Shown piece after piece: positions 1 through 8,067 of a stretch of 60,679 bases of DNA. This DNA is from Pedobacter rhizosphaerae (GTDB lineage Bacteria; Bacteroidota; Bacteroidia; Sphingobacteriales; Sphingobacteriaceae). Each line of letters begins with the position of its first letter. Position 1 is the stretch's first letter. The translations under genes were made by a program, and so were the position numbers. The stretch spans positions 1 through 60,679 of the forward strand of contig NZ_FOGG01000028.1 in assembly GCF_900111155.1 (NCBI RefSeq). The letters are read 5' to 3'. The notes beneath the pieces were generated by a model. The model had not been told where the DNA came from, did no database searches, and was given only the letters and a program-made list of their open reading frames with translations.

Positions 1-320
1 ACTTAAGTGCAATAGATATTACCCTGTTATACAAAAGCAGATGGGATATTGAAGTCTTTTTCAAATTCCTCAAACAGGAATTAAATTTCAGCCATCTAAT
101 AAACAGAAGTGAAAATGGCATCATGGTAGTACTTTACACTACCATGATTGCCGCAACACTCCTATTAACCTATAAAGAAATTAATGGGCTGAAAGGATAT
201 AAAATAATGAAACAACACTTCTTGAATGAGCTGGAAAAATTATTGATGAAAGATATTGTGGCCTTATGTGGTGGTGATCCTAATAAAGTAGATTTATTAC
301 TTAAAATTCCCCCAAAGTGA
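1..320 (+). CDS. IS4-family transposase, C-terminal part (cut by window edge)
   Basis: The frame is open from the window edge (first full codon at base 3) to a TGA at 318-320, giving about 105 residues without a start codon. It contains YKSRWDIEVFFKFLK, an exact match to the IS4-family signature Y-(2)-R-(3)-E-(6)-K, whose Glu is the last catalytic acid of the DDE transposase. The tail is only about 80 residues beyond that motif, as usual for this family. The rest of the element lies outside the window, so it cannot be told whether it is intact. Bases 321-510 hold no gene; a CCGAAC/GTTCGG pair there could belong to the insertion-sequence end, but I could not confirm an inverted repeat. Confidence 0.8.
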   Translation, partial: LSAIDITLLYKSRWDIEVFFKFLKQELNFSHLINRSENGIMVVLYTTMIAATLLLTYKEINGLKGYKIMKQHFLNELEKLLMKDIVALCGGDPNKVDLLLKIPPK

Positions 321-510
321 TCTTCCGAACACTTATGGTCAAACCACAAGCAAGGGTAAATTCCGTTCGGCATGTTTAAGCTATTATTTATGGTACATCT
401 GGTTATTCTATTTAATTAAAGTTAATGAAACTTAGTGGTTAACAATATGATTTAAGGGCTTATTTATTAATTTACTTATTTTAGACCACCTAAAAAACAG
501 AAATACAACA

Positions 511-1065
511 ATGCAAAGAATCAATTTTCAGCCATGCGATTTAAGAATCCTGAACAAAGTGAAGATAATCGCAGTGGCAGCTTTAATATTAATAGCGGGC
601 TGCAATGCAGACAGTAACAAAGCTACAGTGATTCAAAAAGTTGATTCAGTGGCGCTAAAGATCGATTCCAACCCTCCACCTGAAGTTCAGCAAACAGACA
701 CTCCCAAGAAAATCCTGCCATCTCCTCCAGCAATTAATGAGGAAGCGATACAAAAGGCTGTTATTTCTAAAACAGATAGTAGTTTCCAGGTATATAATAA
801 CATTCGTGCCGACTATCGAATTATAGGATATCAATCGCCTGATACCAATTCGCGAAAAATGGTCCTTTTCTCTGTTTTTACCTCAGATGTACAGGATAAT
901 CCCAGTGATTGCCCATACGGTTCCTATTATGGATCGCCCAACAGGGAAGAGTTAGCAATTAAATACATAGGTGATCAGGGAGCTTTTGTTAAGGCCTCGA
1001 TCAATAAGGAAAGCGGCAAAAGCACTATCATTTATTTCCTGAGAAAATGGGTGGAGTTTGAGTAA
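511..1065 (+). CDS. predicted lipoprotein of unknown function
   Basis: A 184-residue protein with a hydrophobic stretch at about residues 18-30 ending in LIAGC, a good lipobox, so it is probably cleaved by signal peptidase II and anchored in the cell envelope. The N-terminus ahead of the hydrophobic stretch is unusually long (about 17 residues), so the true start may be further inside, but no better ATG is present. After the Cys follows a low-complexity linker rich in Lys, Asp, Pro and Ser, then a small domain from about residue 90. I recognise no family. It stands alone on the plus strand next to the insertion sequence. Confidence 0.6.
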   Translation: MQRINFQPCDLRILNKVKIIAVAALILIAGCNADSNKATVIQKVDSVALKIDSNPPPEVQQTDTPKKILPSPPAINEEAIQKAVISKTDSSFQVYNNIRADYRIIGYQSPDTNSRKMVLFSVFTSDVQDNPSDCPYGSYYGSPNREELAIKYIGDQGAFVKASINKESGKSTIIYFLRKWVEFE

Positions 1066-1175
1066 ATCGTAAAGACGATGAGCCAACCCGTCATTTTGGC
1101 TACAACAATCTGCAATATGGCAACGTAGCAGTTTCCAAATCACCTCAACTTTGTGTTGTACAAAAGAAGAACAAC

Positions 1176-1970
1176 ATGAAAACAATTTTTATTACAGGAG
1201 CTTCAACTGGATTAGGTAAAGCTACCGCCAAATTATTTCAACAAAACGGATGGAAAGTAATTGCTACCATGCGTCAACCTGAGCAGGCTACTGAATTGGC
1301 TGACCTGGAAAATATAACTGTATTGCCATTAGACGTTACCAACCTGGAACAAATTAACCATACCGTTCAACTCGCCATTCAACTGGGGGTAGACGTTGTA
1401 TTTAACAATGCAGGTTACGGTTTAGTGGGCGCCATGGAGGCCATTAGCGACGAGCAATTGCAGAAACAGATCAACACCAATTTACTGGGGGTACTAAGAG
1501 TAAGTCAGGCATTCATTCCTTATTTCAGAAAAAGAAACAGTGGCATGTTCATTACCACCACTTCAATGGGAGGGTTGTTCACTCTTCCTTTGGGATCGGT
1601 TTATCACGCTACAAAATTTGCGTTAGAAGGTTGGAGTGAAAGCCTTTCTTATGAAATGGCCTTATTTAATGTAAGCGTAAAAACAGTTGCGCCAGGTGGA
1701 ATTGCTACCGATTTCGCCGGCCGTTCAATCGATAAACCTTCACATCCAGTATATGATGAGGTAGATCGCAAACTTTGGGCATTATTTGATTTTGATAGTT
1801 TTTCCACCGCAGAGCAAATCGCTAGCGTGGTTTATGAGGCGGCAACAGATGGAAAGAATCAGGTGCGCTATGTAGCTGGAAATGATGCTAATACGCTTTA
1901 TGCGAGATATCGTGAAATTGGTAATGAGGAATTTAGAAAAGAGATTTCCAAAACCATTTTAGGTATTTAA
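1176..1970 (+). CDS. short-chain dehydrogenase/reductase (classical SDR)
   Basis: A 264-residue NAD(P)-dependent oxidoreductase of the classical SDR family. The cofactor motif TGASTGLG is at residues 7-14, the NNAG motif near residue 75, and the catalytic Ser and YxxxK (YHATK) follow around residues 130-155, so all active-site residues are present. The substrate is not predictable; sequences of this type are often labelled oxidoreductase or retinol-dehydrogenase-like. The AraC regulator starts 17 bases downstream on the same strand, which suggests a two-gene unit in which the regulator responds to the same compound. Confidence 0.85.
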   Translation: MKTIFITGASTGLGKATAKLFQQNGWKVIATMRQPEQATELADLENITVLPLDVTNLEQINHTVQLAIQLGVDVVFNNAGYGLVGAMEAISDEQLQKQINTNLLGVLRVSQAFIPYFRKRNSGMFITTTSMGGLFTLPLGSVYHATKFALEGWSESLSYEMALFNVSVKTVAPGGIATDFAGRSIDKPSHPVYDEVDRKLWALFDFDSFSTAEQIASVVYEAATDGKNQVRYVAGNDANTLYARYREIGNEEFRKEISKTILGI

Positions 1971-1987
1971 TTCTGTAAATTAGCGCT

Positions 1988-2902
1988 ATGAAAAAGGCTC
2001 CTGTTGCTCCATATAAAATAGATTCAATTAGTGGCTTGCATCGCCTCCTGGAGCTGTCAAGTCCCTCACATCCATTAATTAGCCTTATTGACAATACAAA
2101 AATCGCAGTGGAGATGGGACAACTTCCAGAAACATTTCTTTTGAGCTTTTATAAAATATCTTACAAAAAACTGCTCAAAGGAAGGATGGGTTACGGACAG
2201 GGGTATTATGATTATGATGAAGGTGGACTGGTATTTACCGCACCTCATCAAATTATTTCTATAGCGGCTGATGCCGAATTTTATGGTGTAACCTTGCTTA
2301 TTCATCCCGATTTTATCCGAAATTACAGCTTGGCAACAAGTATTAAAAATTATGGCTTCTTCAATTACGAAGCGAATGAGGCGTTACATCTATCAGAAAA
2401 AGAACGCAGCACCATTCAGGAAGTGCTGGGCCATATCAGCAGGGAACTTCAAAATCCGATAGATGATTTTAGCCAGGATGTACTGATTTCGTATCTGGAA
2501 GTGCTGCTCAATTACAGCAATCGTTTTTATAAAAGACAATTTATAACCAGGAAAGCCGTCAATCACGACTTGCTTGCTAAAATGGAACATCTTTTAAACG
2601 AATATTTCGAGCCGGAGAATGCGCTGAATAAAGGTTTACCAACCGTTGAGTTTTTAGCGGAAAAACTAAATCTTTCTCCACGCTATTTAAGCGACATGCT
2701 TCGTTCACTTACCGGGCAAAACGCCCAACAGCACATACACGAAAAATTGATTGAACGCGCAAAGGAGAGGCTCTCTACCACAAGATTGACGGTGAGTGAA
2801 ATCGCCTATGAACTGGGATTTGAACATCCTCAATCTTTTAGTAAGTTGTTTAAAATCAAAACTAAACAATCTCCTGTCGACTTCAGACAGTCTTTTAATT
2901 AA
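1988..2902 (+). CDS. AraC-family transcriptional regulator
   Basis: A 304-residue regulator. The C-terminal 100 residues carry the two helix-turn-helix units of the AraC/XylS family: LSPRYLSDMLRSLTGQ followed by VSEIAYELGFEHPQSFSKLF, the classic second HTH with its conserved GF and F-K positions. The N-terminal 180 residues would be a ligand-sensing, cupin-like domain as in relatives of this length, but I see no diagnostic motif there. It follows the SDR gene by 17 bases. A strong bidirectional terminator-like hairpin closes the unit. Confidence 0.9.
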   Translation: MKKAPVAPYKIDSISGLHRLLELSSPSHPLISLIDNTKIAVEMGQLPETFLLSFYKISYKKLLKGRMGYGQGYYDYDEGGLVFTAPHQIISIAADAEFYGVTLLIHPDFIRNYSLATSIKNYGFFNYEANEALHLSEKERSTIQEVLGHISRELQNPIDDFSQDVLISYLEVLLNYSNRFYKRQFITRKAVNHDLLAKMEHLLNEYFEPENALNKGLPTVEFLAEKLNLSPRYLSDMLRSLTGQNAQQHIHEKLIERAKERLSTTRLTVSEIAYELGFEHPQSFSKLFKIKTKQSPVDFRQSFN

Positions 2903-2924
2903 AAGCAGGAAGATCAGTAAAAGA

Positions 2925-2970
2925 AAAAGGTTTATCGCCCTGTGTATATGGGCTAATAAACCTTTTGTTT
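2925..2970. terminator. bidirectional terminator-like hairpin
   Basis: The arms AAAAGGTTTAT and ATAAACCTTTT pair over 11 bases, with a nested GCCC/GGGC pairing inside the loop. It lies between the convergent AraC and cupin genes, and A/T runs on both sides let it act in either direction. Confidence 0.7.
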
Positions 2971-3039
2971 TGATCAATTCGGATGCGTCTTTATGATTTA
3001 AATCATTGCTTTAGAAATATCTGTAAGCATTTCACATTC

Positions 3040-3447
3040 TTATTTTACCAGCGTGAGAATAGGCTTGCCCTTCTCCACAATATAGGTCGCCAATTCTACA
3101 GCCTTATTATTTCCTACATTTTTAGCAGAATGGGCTTTTCCTGCAGGAATAAATAGTACCTCCCCGGCTTTCAGGATCACCGGTTTCTGTCCCTCTACTT
3201 CGTACTGTAACGTACCCGCCAGTACGTAGATAACTTCTTCACCCGGATGGTTATGTTTACCAAAAGCACTACCTTTTTCAAAACTGATGGTAGCTTGCAC
3301 CGCTTCATGACCAGGAACACTAATATCATGTCGTTGAAGATCTGTCCGTTTTACACCGGTCTGTGCAAAGGCACTATCTGGAGTCAAGAACAAGCTAACT
3401 CCTGTTATGGTGATTGCTGCAATTAGCAGTTTTTTTATATTTTTCAT
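3040..3447 (-). CDS. secreted cupin-domain protein
   Basis: A 135-residue small beta-barrel cupin with an N-terminal signal peptide (residues 1 to about 28, ending SAFA-Q). Cupin motif 1 is visible as GKHNHPGEEVIYVLAG with its His, His and Glu metal ligands, and motif 2 as GEVLFIPAGKAHSAKN with the third His, so the metal site is complete. It would act in the periplasm or on the cell surface; the substrate is unknown. Its start is 29 bases from the end of the Ohr-type gene, so both are probably co-transcribed as part of the stress cluster. Confidence 0.85.
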   Translation of the reverse strand: MKNIKKLLIAAITITGVSLFLTPDSAFAQTGVKRTDLQRHDISVPGHEAVQATISFEKGSAFGKHNHPGEEVIYVLAGTLQYEVEGQKPVILKAGEVLFIPAGKAHSAKNVGNNKAVELATYIVEKGKPILTLVK

Positions 3448-3475
3448 CTTGTTTATAGTTATATAAAATTTGCCA

Positions 3476-3907
3476 TTAAAGGATAATGGTTTCTACATTG
3501 ATATTGCCTTTAGTAGCTTTTGAATATGGACAAGTGGTGTGGGCAATTTCTGCAATCTGTTTAGCTGTTTCCTTGTCAATTCCTGGCAAACTAATGCTTA
3601 ATCGAGCTTGTAATGAATATTGACCGTCAAGAAGACATAAATCAATTTCCGCATTTACACTTGCGTCAACGGGTAATTTTAATTTTAGTCCGGCGGCAGC
3701 AAATCCCATTGCACCGATAAAGCAAGCAGACCATCCTGCGGCGAATAATTGTTCAGGATTTGTGCCAGGACCGTTTGCGCCCGGAGAGGTTAATTTGATG
3801 TCTAACCGTCCATCAGTACTTTTTGAAGTGCCCTCACGACCACCTGTAGTTACTGTTTTTCCAGTGTATAATACTTTTGCTGTTTGAGAATTGTTTGTAG
3901 TTTCCAT
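3476..3907 (-). CDS. ohr: Ohr/OsmC-family organic hydroperoxide resistance protein
   Basis: A 143-residue protein of the Ohr subgroup of OsmC. Members reduce organic and lipid hydroperoxides with a pair of Cys residues and lipoamide as reductant. Both Cys are in the expected contexts: AAGWSACFIGA near residue 61 and HTTCPYSKAT near residue 125. Length and the GRDG-like early segment (GGREGTS) fit Ohr rather than OsmC. It is cytoplasmic. It lies upstream of the cupin gene, and about 430 bases of repeats separate it from the nitronate monooxygenase gene. Confidence 0.9.
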   Translation of the reverse strand: METTNNSQTAKVLYTGKTVTTGGREGTSKSTDGRLDIKLTSPGANGPGTNPEQLFAAGWSACFIGAMGFAAAGLKLKLPVDASVNAEIDLCLLDGQYSLQARLSISLPGIDKETAKQIAEIAHTTCPYSKATKGNINVETIIL

Positions 3908-4030
3908 TGTTTTGATTTTATGTTTATTGTTCTTATTTCTAGATCAAAATTACCTTCAATAAGCTTTCAAAACCATTGGAAATTGGCCGAACTGGACAAT
4001 GTGGCTGGGGAAGTAGACAATTGAGCCCAT

Positions 4031-4103
4031 GGTCCGTGACCCACGGACCAGCATAAAGGTTAGTAACCCACGGACCAGCTAAAAGGTTAGTGACCCACGG
4101 ACC
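4031..4103. repeat. three 27-bp tandem copies of a palindromic repeat
   Basis: Copies start at 4031, 4058 and 4085, an exact 27-base period. The first is a perfect 8-bp hairpin, GGTCCGTG-ACC-CACGGACC; in the other two the left arm has drifted to GGTTAGTA or GGTTAGTG while the right arm CACGGACC is kept. A further GGTCTTA at 4111 may be a decayed fourth unit. A related palindrome occurs three times at 52521-52636. It lies in an intergenic gap. Confidence 0.8.
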
Positions 4104-4212
4104 AATACAAGGTCTTAGCAAGGCGCTGGCAATGCTGTTAACTTAAGCTAAATGCTGTGTGAGCTTCCAATATGAAATCGGCCCAAGTACTTGAAGGCCT
4201 TCTTAATAAGTC

Positions 4213-4293
4213 GAAAACTAAAATAGATTACCCTTCGACAACTTGTCCCGATTTTACATCGGGAGGCAAGGATGACAATCCATTTTAGTTTTC
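4213..4293. repeat. 81-base inverted-repeat element
   Basis: The 17-base arms GAAAACTAAAATAGATT and AATCCATTTTAGTTTTC pair with a single mismatch and enclose a second small hairpin (CCCGAT/ATCGGG). It is intergenic between Ohr and the nitronate monooxygenase gene. It resembles REP- or MITE-like hairpin units, but I cannot tell copy number from one window. Confidence 0.6.
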
Positions 4294-4338
4294 TCCATAA
4301 GTTAATAGCATTGGAGACGCTAATACCAGATTGAGGCG

Positions 4339-5426
4339 CTACACATTCCTCAACATTTCAAAATGTGCATTCGTGTCAGTAATCAACGCCTTCATCAGCG
4401 TTGCGGCTTTTTTGTGTTTAAGGATAGGGGCGATTTGTCCACCCCAGAATAAAATCATATCCCATTTTTCCTGTTCAATTGCAGCCAGCCTTAAATTCGA
4501 CATAAAATGAGATTGCAAGGGGAATGGCAAAAAGTCCCGGTCATCTCTCAGCAGATCTTGCGCCACTCGACTGGTAATTCCCCTTCCTAATCTCCCTGTA
4601 AATGCTCGAGATAGAGTGGTATATTTTGAAGCGTCTGAAAAAACATTTCTTTATGTATTTTAGTCGCATTCGATTCATCAGTAGCGAGAAAAGCTGTTCC
4701 CAGCTGTACGGCATCAGCCCCTAGAGTCAATGCAGCAGCTACACCTCTTCCGTTAGCAATTCCACCGGCTGCAATAACAGGGGTTTTTACCTTTTCTTTA
4801 ATCAATTGAAGCAGAACAAAAGTTCCAGTAGTGGAAGCTTCAGCACTGGTTAAGAAGGAGGGGCGATGGCCACCAGCCTCAAAGCCAGAAGCTATTATCA
4901 AATCAACACCGACTGATTCCAGTACTAAAGCCTCATCTAATGTGGTAGCAGCACCAATGGTTTTAATGCCCAATCGACGACACTGCTCTAATATATCGTC
5001 AGATGGTGCACCAAACATAAAACTAAATACGGGTGGTTTGCGGTCAAGTATAACTTCTACCTGATTTTCAAACCTCGTTTGAAAAGGAGCAGGCTTTGCT
5101 GGTAGCGTTATTCCCAACTCATCAAAATAAGGCTTGAATAAATCTTGAGCTTTCTTAAATTGTTCATCGGAAACAGTACCATTAATGGCATCAGTATCTG
5201 AAACCCAAAGATTAATATTGTATGGCTTATCCGTAGCAGCTCTGATTTGTTTATCTACTTCCACAATTTCCTGCGGACTTAAAGTATAAGCCCCATAACC
5301 ACCTAAGCCACCTGCATTTGAAACCGTTGCAACCAGGTCAACAGAAGATAAGTTTCCGCCAAACGGCCCTTGTAGAATCGGATAATCAATATCCAATAAT
5401 TCTGATGCTTTAGTTTGATACCACAT
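4339..5426 (-). pseudogene. nitronate monooxygenase (2-nitropropane dioxygenase family), frameshifted
   Basis: An FMN-dependent TIM-barrel enzyme that would oxidise alkyl nitronates. The main frame gives 279 residues with typical segments: PILQGPFGG at the start, then ASGFEAGGHRPS, AAGGIANGRG and GADAVQLGTAFLATDES. It stops early at 4587. The missing C-terminus is intact in another frame: TLSRAFTGRLGRGITSR directly precedes a frame ending at 4339 that contains FLPFPLQS. Removing an extra AT at about 4621-4622 (minus-strand AATAT to AAT) restores one 361-residue protein of normal family length. The protein is therefore probably truncated in this strain, unless this is a sequencing error. Confidence 0.8.
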
Positions 5427-5546
5427 CTTGATACACTTAAATTATTTCTATAGGTCATCATTTAACTCATGATGAACCGATAATTACTTATTTTATGGAA
5501 AGATAAGAATTCATTGCGATGAAGATCATACCTTCTACTGCGATAA

Positions 5547-6281
5547 TTAATTCAAATGGTGACCAGCATCCATACCGCCATCCACATTGATAATAGCACC
5601 ACTGATAAAATTGCTTTTAGCTACAGTGTAGGCCATCTCCGCTACATCTTCCACTTCCCCTACGCGATTTAACAAGTGGATTCCAGCACTCTGATCTGCT
5701 TCTTCACCATGCATAGGTGTGCGGATTACCCCAGGAGCAATGGTATTTACCCGGATGTTATCTTTACCAAACTCAGCTGCTAATTGCAAAGTAAGGGCGT
5801 GTATTGCACCCTTAGAAGAAATAGGAGCAGTTGAAGGAGCGCCACCCAGTGCATGATAAACCAAAGGCGTTCCGATATTGATTACTACACCACCTTTTTG
5901 TTTTAGCATTTGCGGCAAAATAGCTTGCGTAGTGAAATAAGTTCCTTTCAAATTGGTATTTAAAAAACGATCTAAATAAGCTTCGTCTACTTCCAAAAAT
6001 GGCTTGGTTTCATAAATACCTGCATTATTGATGAGCACATCTACAGCACCAAATCTATCTAAAGCAGTTTTTAATAAAGCTTCGCCAGTACTTTTAGCTT
6101 GCACGTTACCTGCTACCATCGCTAAATTTTCTCCCGCACCAAGTTCCTGATATACTTCTTCCAGTTTACTGGCAGTTGAAGAATTAATAATTACGTTATC
6201 TCCGTGATTTAAAAAATGACGGGCTATTCCTTTACCAATACCTGATGAGGCACCGGTTACTATTATGGTTTGTGTTTTCAT
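5547..6281 (-). CDS. SDR-family oxidoreductase lacking the catalytic Tyr
   Basis: A 244-residue SDR with an intact cofactor motif (TGASSGIGKG, residues 10-19), NNAG near residue 86, and a C-terminus ending in NVDGGMDAGHH as in FabG-like proteins. The active site is atypical. Where YxxxK is expected the sequence reads PISSK, so Tyr is replaced by Pro, and the usual catalytic Ser region reads INIGTPLV. It may bind NAD(P) without normal SDR chemistry or use other residues. It sits between the tautomerase and nitronate monooxygenase genes in one minus-strand cluster, with gaps of 66 and 120 bases. Confidence 0.85.
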   Translation of the reverse strand: MKTQTIIVTGASSGIGKGIARHFLNHGDNVIINSSTASKLEEVYQELGAGENLAMVAGNVQAKSTGEALLKTALDRFGAVDVLINNAGIYETKPFLEVDEAYLDRFLNTNLKGTYFTTQAILPQMLKQKGGVVINIGTPLVYHALGGAPSTAPISSKGAIHALTLQLAAEFGKDNIRVNTIAPGVIRTPMHGEEADQSAGIHLLNRVGEVEDVAEMAYTVAKSNFISGAIINVDGGMDAGHHLN

Positions 6282-6347
6282 GTTGTTTTCTGTTTATAAA
6301 ACCACCACATGCTATTTGTATGTTTTTGAGCAAATGGTGGATCTAGA

Positions 6348-6566
6348 TTATTTTTTATCTGCTGTAATTCCCTTTGCTCTTAGTTCGGATACTTGTTCTC
6401 CGGCAAAACCCCAGTCATCAAGATCATATTCTTTAATCAGCACATGTGTTAGCTGAGGGTTTTTATTCAATACATCAGAAATTAAATCTGTTACCCCCTT
6501 AATAAGGGCTTGTTTTTGCTCTTTAGTAACGCCTTCACGGGTTACTTCAATTTTTACTACTGGCAT
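6348..6566 (-). CDS. 4-oxalocrotonate tautomerase family protein
   Basis: A 72-residue tautomerase-superfamily protein. Pro is residue 2 (MPVVKIEVTREG), which becomes the N-terminal catalytic base after Met removal, and the length fits the 4-OT family (about 60-75). The segment VLIKEYDLDDWGFAGEQV marks a common environmental subgroup whose substrate is unknown. Oligomeric and cytoplasmic by family analogy. It lies 30 bases downstream of yceI and 66 bases upstream of the SDR gene, probably in the same operon. Confidence 0.88.
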   Translation of the reverse strand: MPVVKIEVTREGVTKEQKQALIKGVTDLISDVLNKNPQLTHVLIKEYDLDDWGFAGEQVSELRAKGITADKK

Positions 6567-6596
6567 AACTATAATTTTTTAAGCTAATGCATGTGT

Positions 6597-7115
6597 TTAA
6601 GCAGCTTTAGCAGTAATACTTACATTTAACTCAAACTCATTGTAAATTAAGGTGTCACCCAAATTCTGAAAGAAGTTTCCGGAGCGGAATTTCATACCAT
6701 ATTTAGTACGGTCTACCACCAATTTGCCGGAAGCAGTTAAGGTATCGCCCGAAACGTTAACATTAACGTCGAAGCTGATAGGATGGGATATACCTTTGAT
6801 GGTTAAGTTAGCCTCAATATGATCTCCATTAACAGCGATAATCGAAAGATTGGCTTCCTGGTAGTCTTGAGTAGAGAAGAAGTCATCTGAAACGAGGTGA
6901 CCTAAGAATTGTGCATTGGTATCAGGATCTGTGATATCTAATATTTTAATTGAAGTGGTATCTACAATAATCTCACCATCAGTTACCTGGCCATTAGTTA
7001 ATGTTACTTCACCGCCTTTGATGCCGATAGTGCCATTATGTGCTCCAGTTACTTTTTTTCCGATCCAGTCAATATGACTTTGCGTATTGACAATCTCAAA
7101 TTTTTGATTTTCCAT
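6597..7115 (-). CDS. YceI-family protein
   Basis: A 172-residue YceI-like lipocalin-fold protein, recognisable by the opening WIGKKVTGAHNGTIGIKGG, the central HLVSDDFFSTQDY, the IKGISHPISFDV strand pair and DRTKYGMKFRS near the end. YceI proteins bind isoprenoid or other lipophilic chains. Unlike many relatives this one has no signal peptide and should be cytoplasmic. It is the first gene of a minus-strand cluster (YceI, tautomerase, SDR, nitronate monooxygenase). Two Crp-type palindromes lie 56-109 bases upstream of its start, and the Crp/Fnr gene is next. Confidence 0.88.
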   Translation of the reverse strand: MENQKFEIVNTQSHIDWIGKKVTGAHNGTIGIKGGEVTLTNGQVTDGEIIVDTTSIKILDITDPDTNAQFLGHLVSDDFFSTQDYQEANLSIIAVNGDHIEANLTIKGISHPISFDVNVNVSGDTLTASGKLVVDRTKYGMKFRSGNFFQNLGDTLIYNEFELNVSITAKAA

Positions 7116-7170
7116 TTTGATTTGTGTTTTAATTACACCTCAAAAGTCGGCAGGAAAAGCGGGTTGATCG

Positions 7171-7224
7171 CGTGACCTACATCACATTCAAAAAATCGGC
7201 TATCATTAAGTGATCTACATCACC
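7171..7224. promoter_or_regulatory. two Crp/Fnr-type operator candidates upstream of yceI
   Basis: Two imperfect palindromes of the GTGA-N6-TCAC type occur at 7171-7186 (CGTGACCTACATCACA, read on the other strand as TGTGATGTAGGTCACG) and 7209-7224 (AGTGATCTACATCACC). Both share CTACATCAC and their centres are 38 bases apart. They match the E. coli CRP consensus half sites TGTGA/TCACA. They lie just after the stop codon of a Crp/Fnr-family gene and upstream of yceI, so that regulator is the obvious candidate to bind. This is inference from sequence only. Confidence 0.6.
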
Positions 7225-7226
7225 AA

Positions 7227-7799
7227 TCAGGTATGGTAAAGTCGGCTAAGTGTTTCGCGGGAAACACCTAAATAAGCCGCAATGAGGTTTTTAGGCACAA
7301 TATTATAAAGCTCTGGATACAATGTCAATAATTCTTCGTAACGGAACTTCACATTATTATTCATGAAGGAGAGGAGCCTCTTTTGCGCAGCAACATAACC
7401 TTTATTGGTTCTCCAACGGAAGAAATATTCAACAGCATGAATCTCCTTGCACAATTTCTCTCTATCAGCATTGCTGATACAAAGTATTTCTGAATCGGTA
7501 ATACAATCTAATGTAGTAGTAGCTTTGGTACGATTGTACAAGGCATTAAAATCAGAAGCCCACCAGGTAGGCATCGCAAACTGAAGTATAAACATCTTAA
7601 GTTCGTCATTGATATAAAAGGATTTTAAGCAACCGGAAATGACAAAATATTCGCAATCCACCATGCTGCCTTCAGAAATGATTACCTGACCTTTCTTGAA
7701 AGTTTGAATTTTAAAATGCGAATAAATATATTCAAACTGTTCGTCAGTGAGCTCAACAATTTTGGCGATATAGGCTTTTAAAGTTTCCTTTGCTTTCAT
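7227..7799 (-). CDS. Crp/Fnr-family transcriptional regulator
   Basis: A 190-residue regulator with an N-terminal cyclic-nucleotide-binding-like barrel (about residues 20-115; KKGQVIISEGSMVDCEYFVISG) and a C-terminal winged helix whose recognition region reads LIAAYLGVSRETLSRLY. The protein ends soon after this helix, as is common in Bacteroidota Crp-like proteins. There is no Fnr-type N-terminal Cys cluster, so an iron-sulfur sensor is unlikely. It is encoded just upstream of, and in line with, the yceI-tautomerase-SDR cluster and probably controls it through the two palindromes in between. Confidence 0.9.
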   Translation of the reverse strand: MKAKETLKAYIAKIVELTDEQFEYIYSHFKIQTFKKGQVIISEGSMVDCEYFVISGCLKSFYINDELKMFILQFAMPTWWASDFNALYNRTKATTTLDCITDSEILCISNADREKLCKEIHAVEYFFRWRTNKGYVAAQKRLLSFMNNNVKFRYEELLTLYPELYNIVPKNLIAAYLGVSRETLSRLYHT

Positions 7800-7986
7800 G
7801 CAGACAATTATATCATATAAAATTAGTATTTAAATCAGGAAAATATTGCGCCAGGATAAAAATGTATTGGCACTGACTAAATAAACCCGCATCAAAACAG
7901 ATATTTCAATACTTTTATTCAATTCCTTGTTCATCGGCTTTTCATTTCTTCCCCCTTACAAATTTTGGTGTACAGCTATGATTTAC

Positions 7987-8016
7987 ACCCTATAATCTTG
8001 GGAATATTACCCTATA
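7987..8016 (+). promoter_or_regulatory. direct repeats ACCCTATA, 22 bp apart
   Basis: ACCCTATA occurs at 7987-7994 and 8009-8016, two helical turns apart and 52-81 bases upstream of the lyase-like lipoprotein start. It is a plausible site for a transcription factor or part of the promoter. No regulator can be assigned. Confidence 0.3.
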
Positions 8017-8067
8017 GAAAAACGCTATGCGATTAATTTTGAGCTAATAACCAACCAATTATCAATT

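Noticed and set aside
3939..4121. 60-codon minus-strand frame with repeated GPWVTNL
   Set aside because: It is only the translation of the 27-bp palindromic repeats and has no other support.
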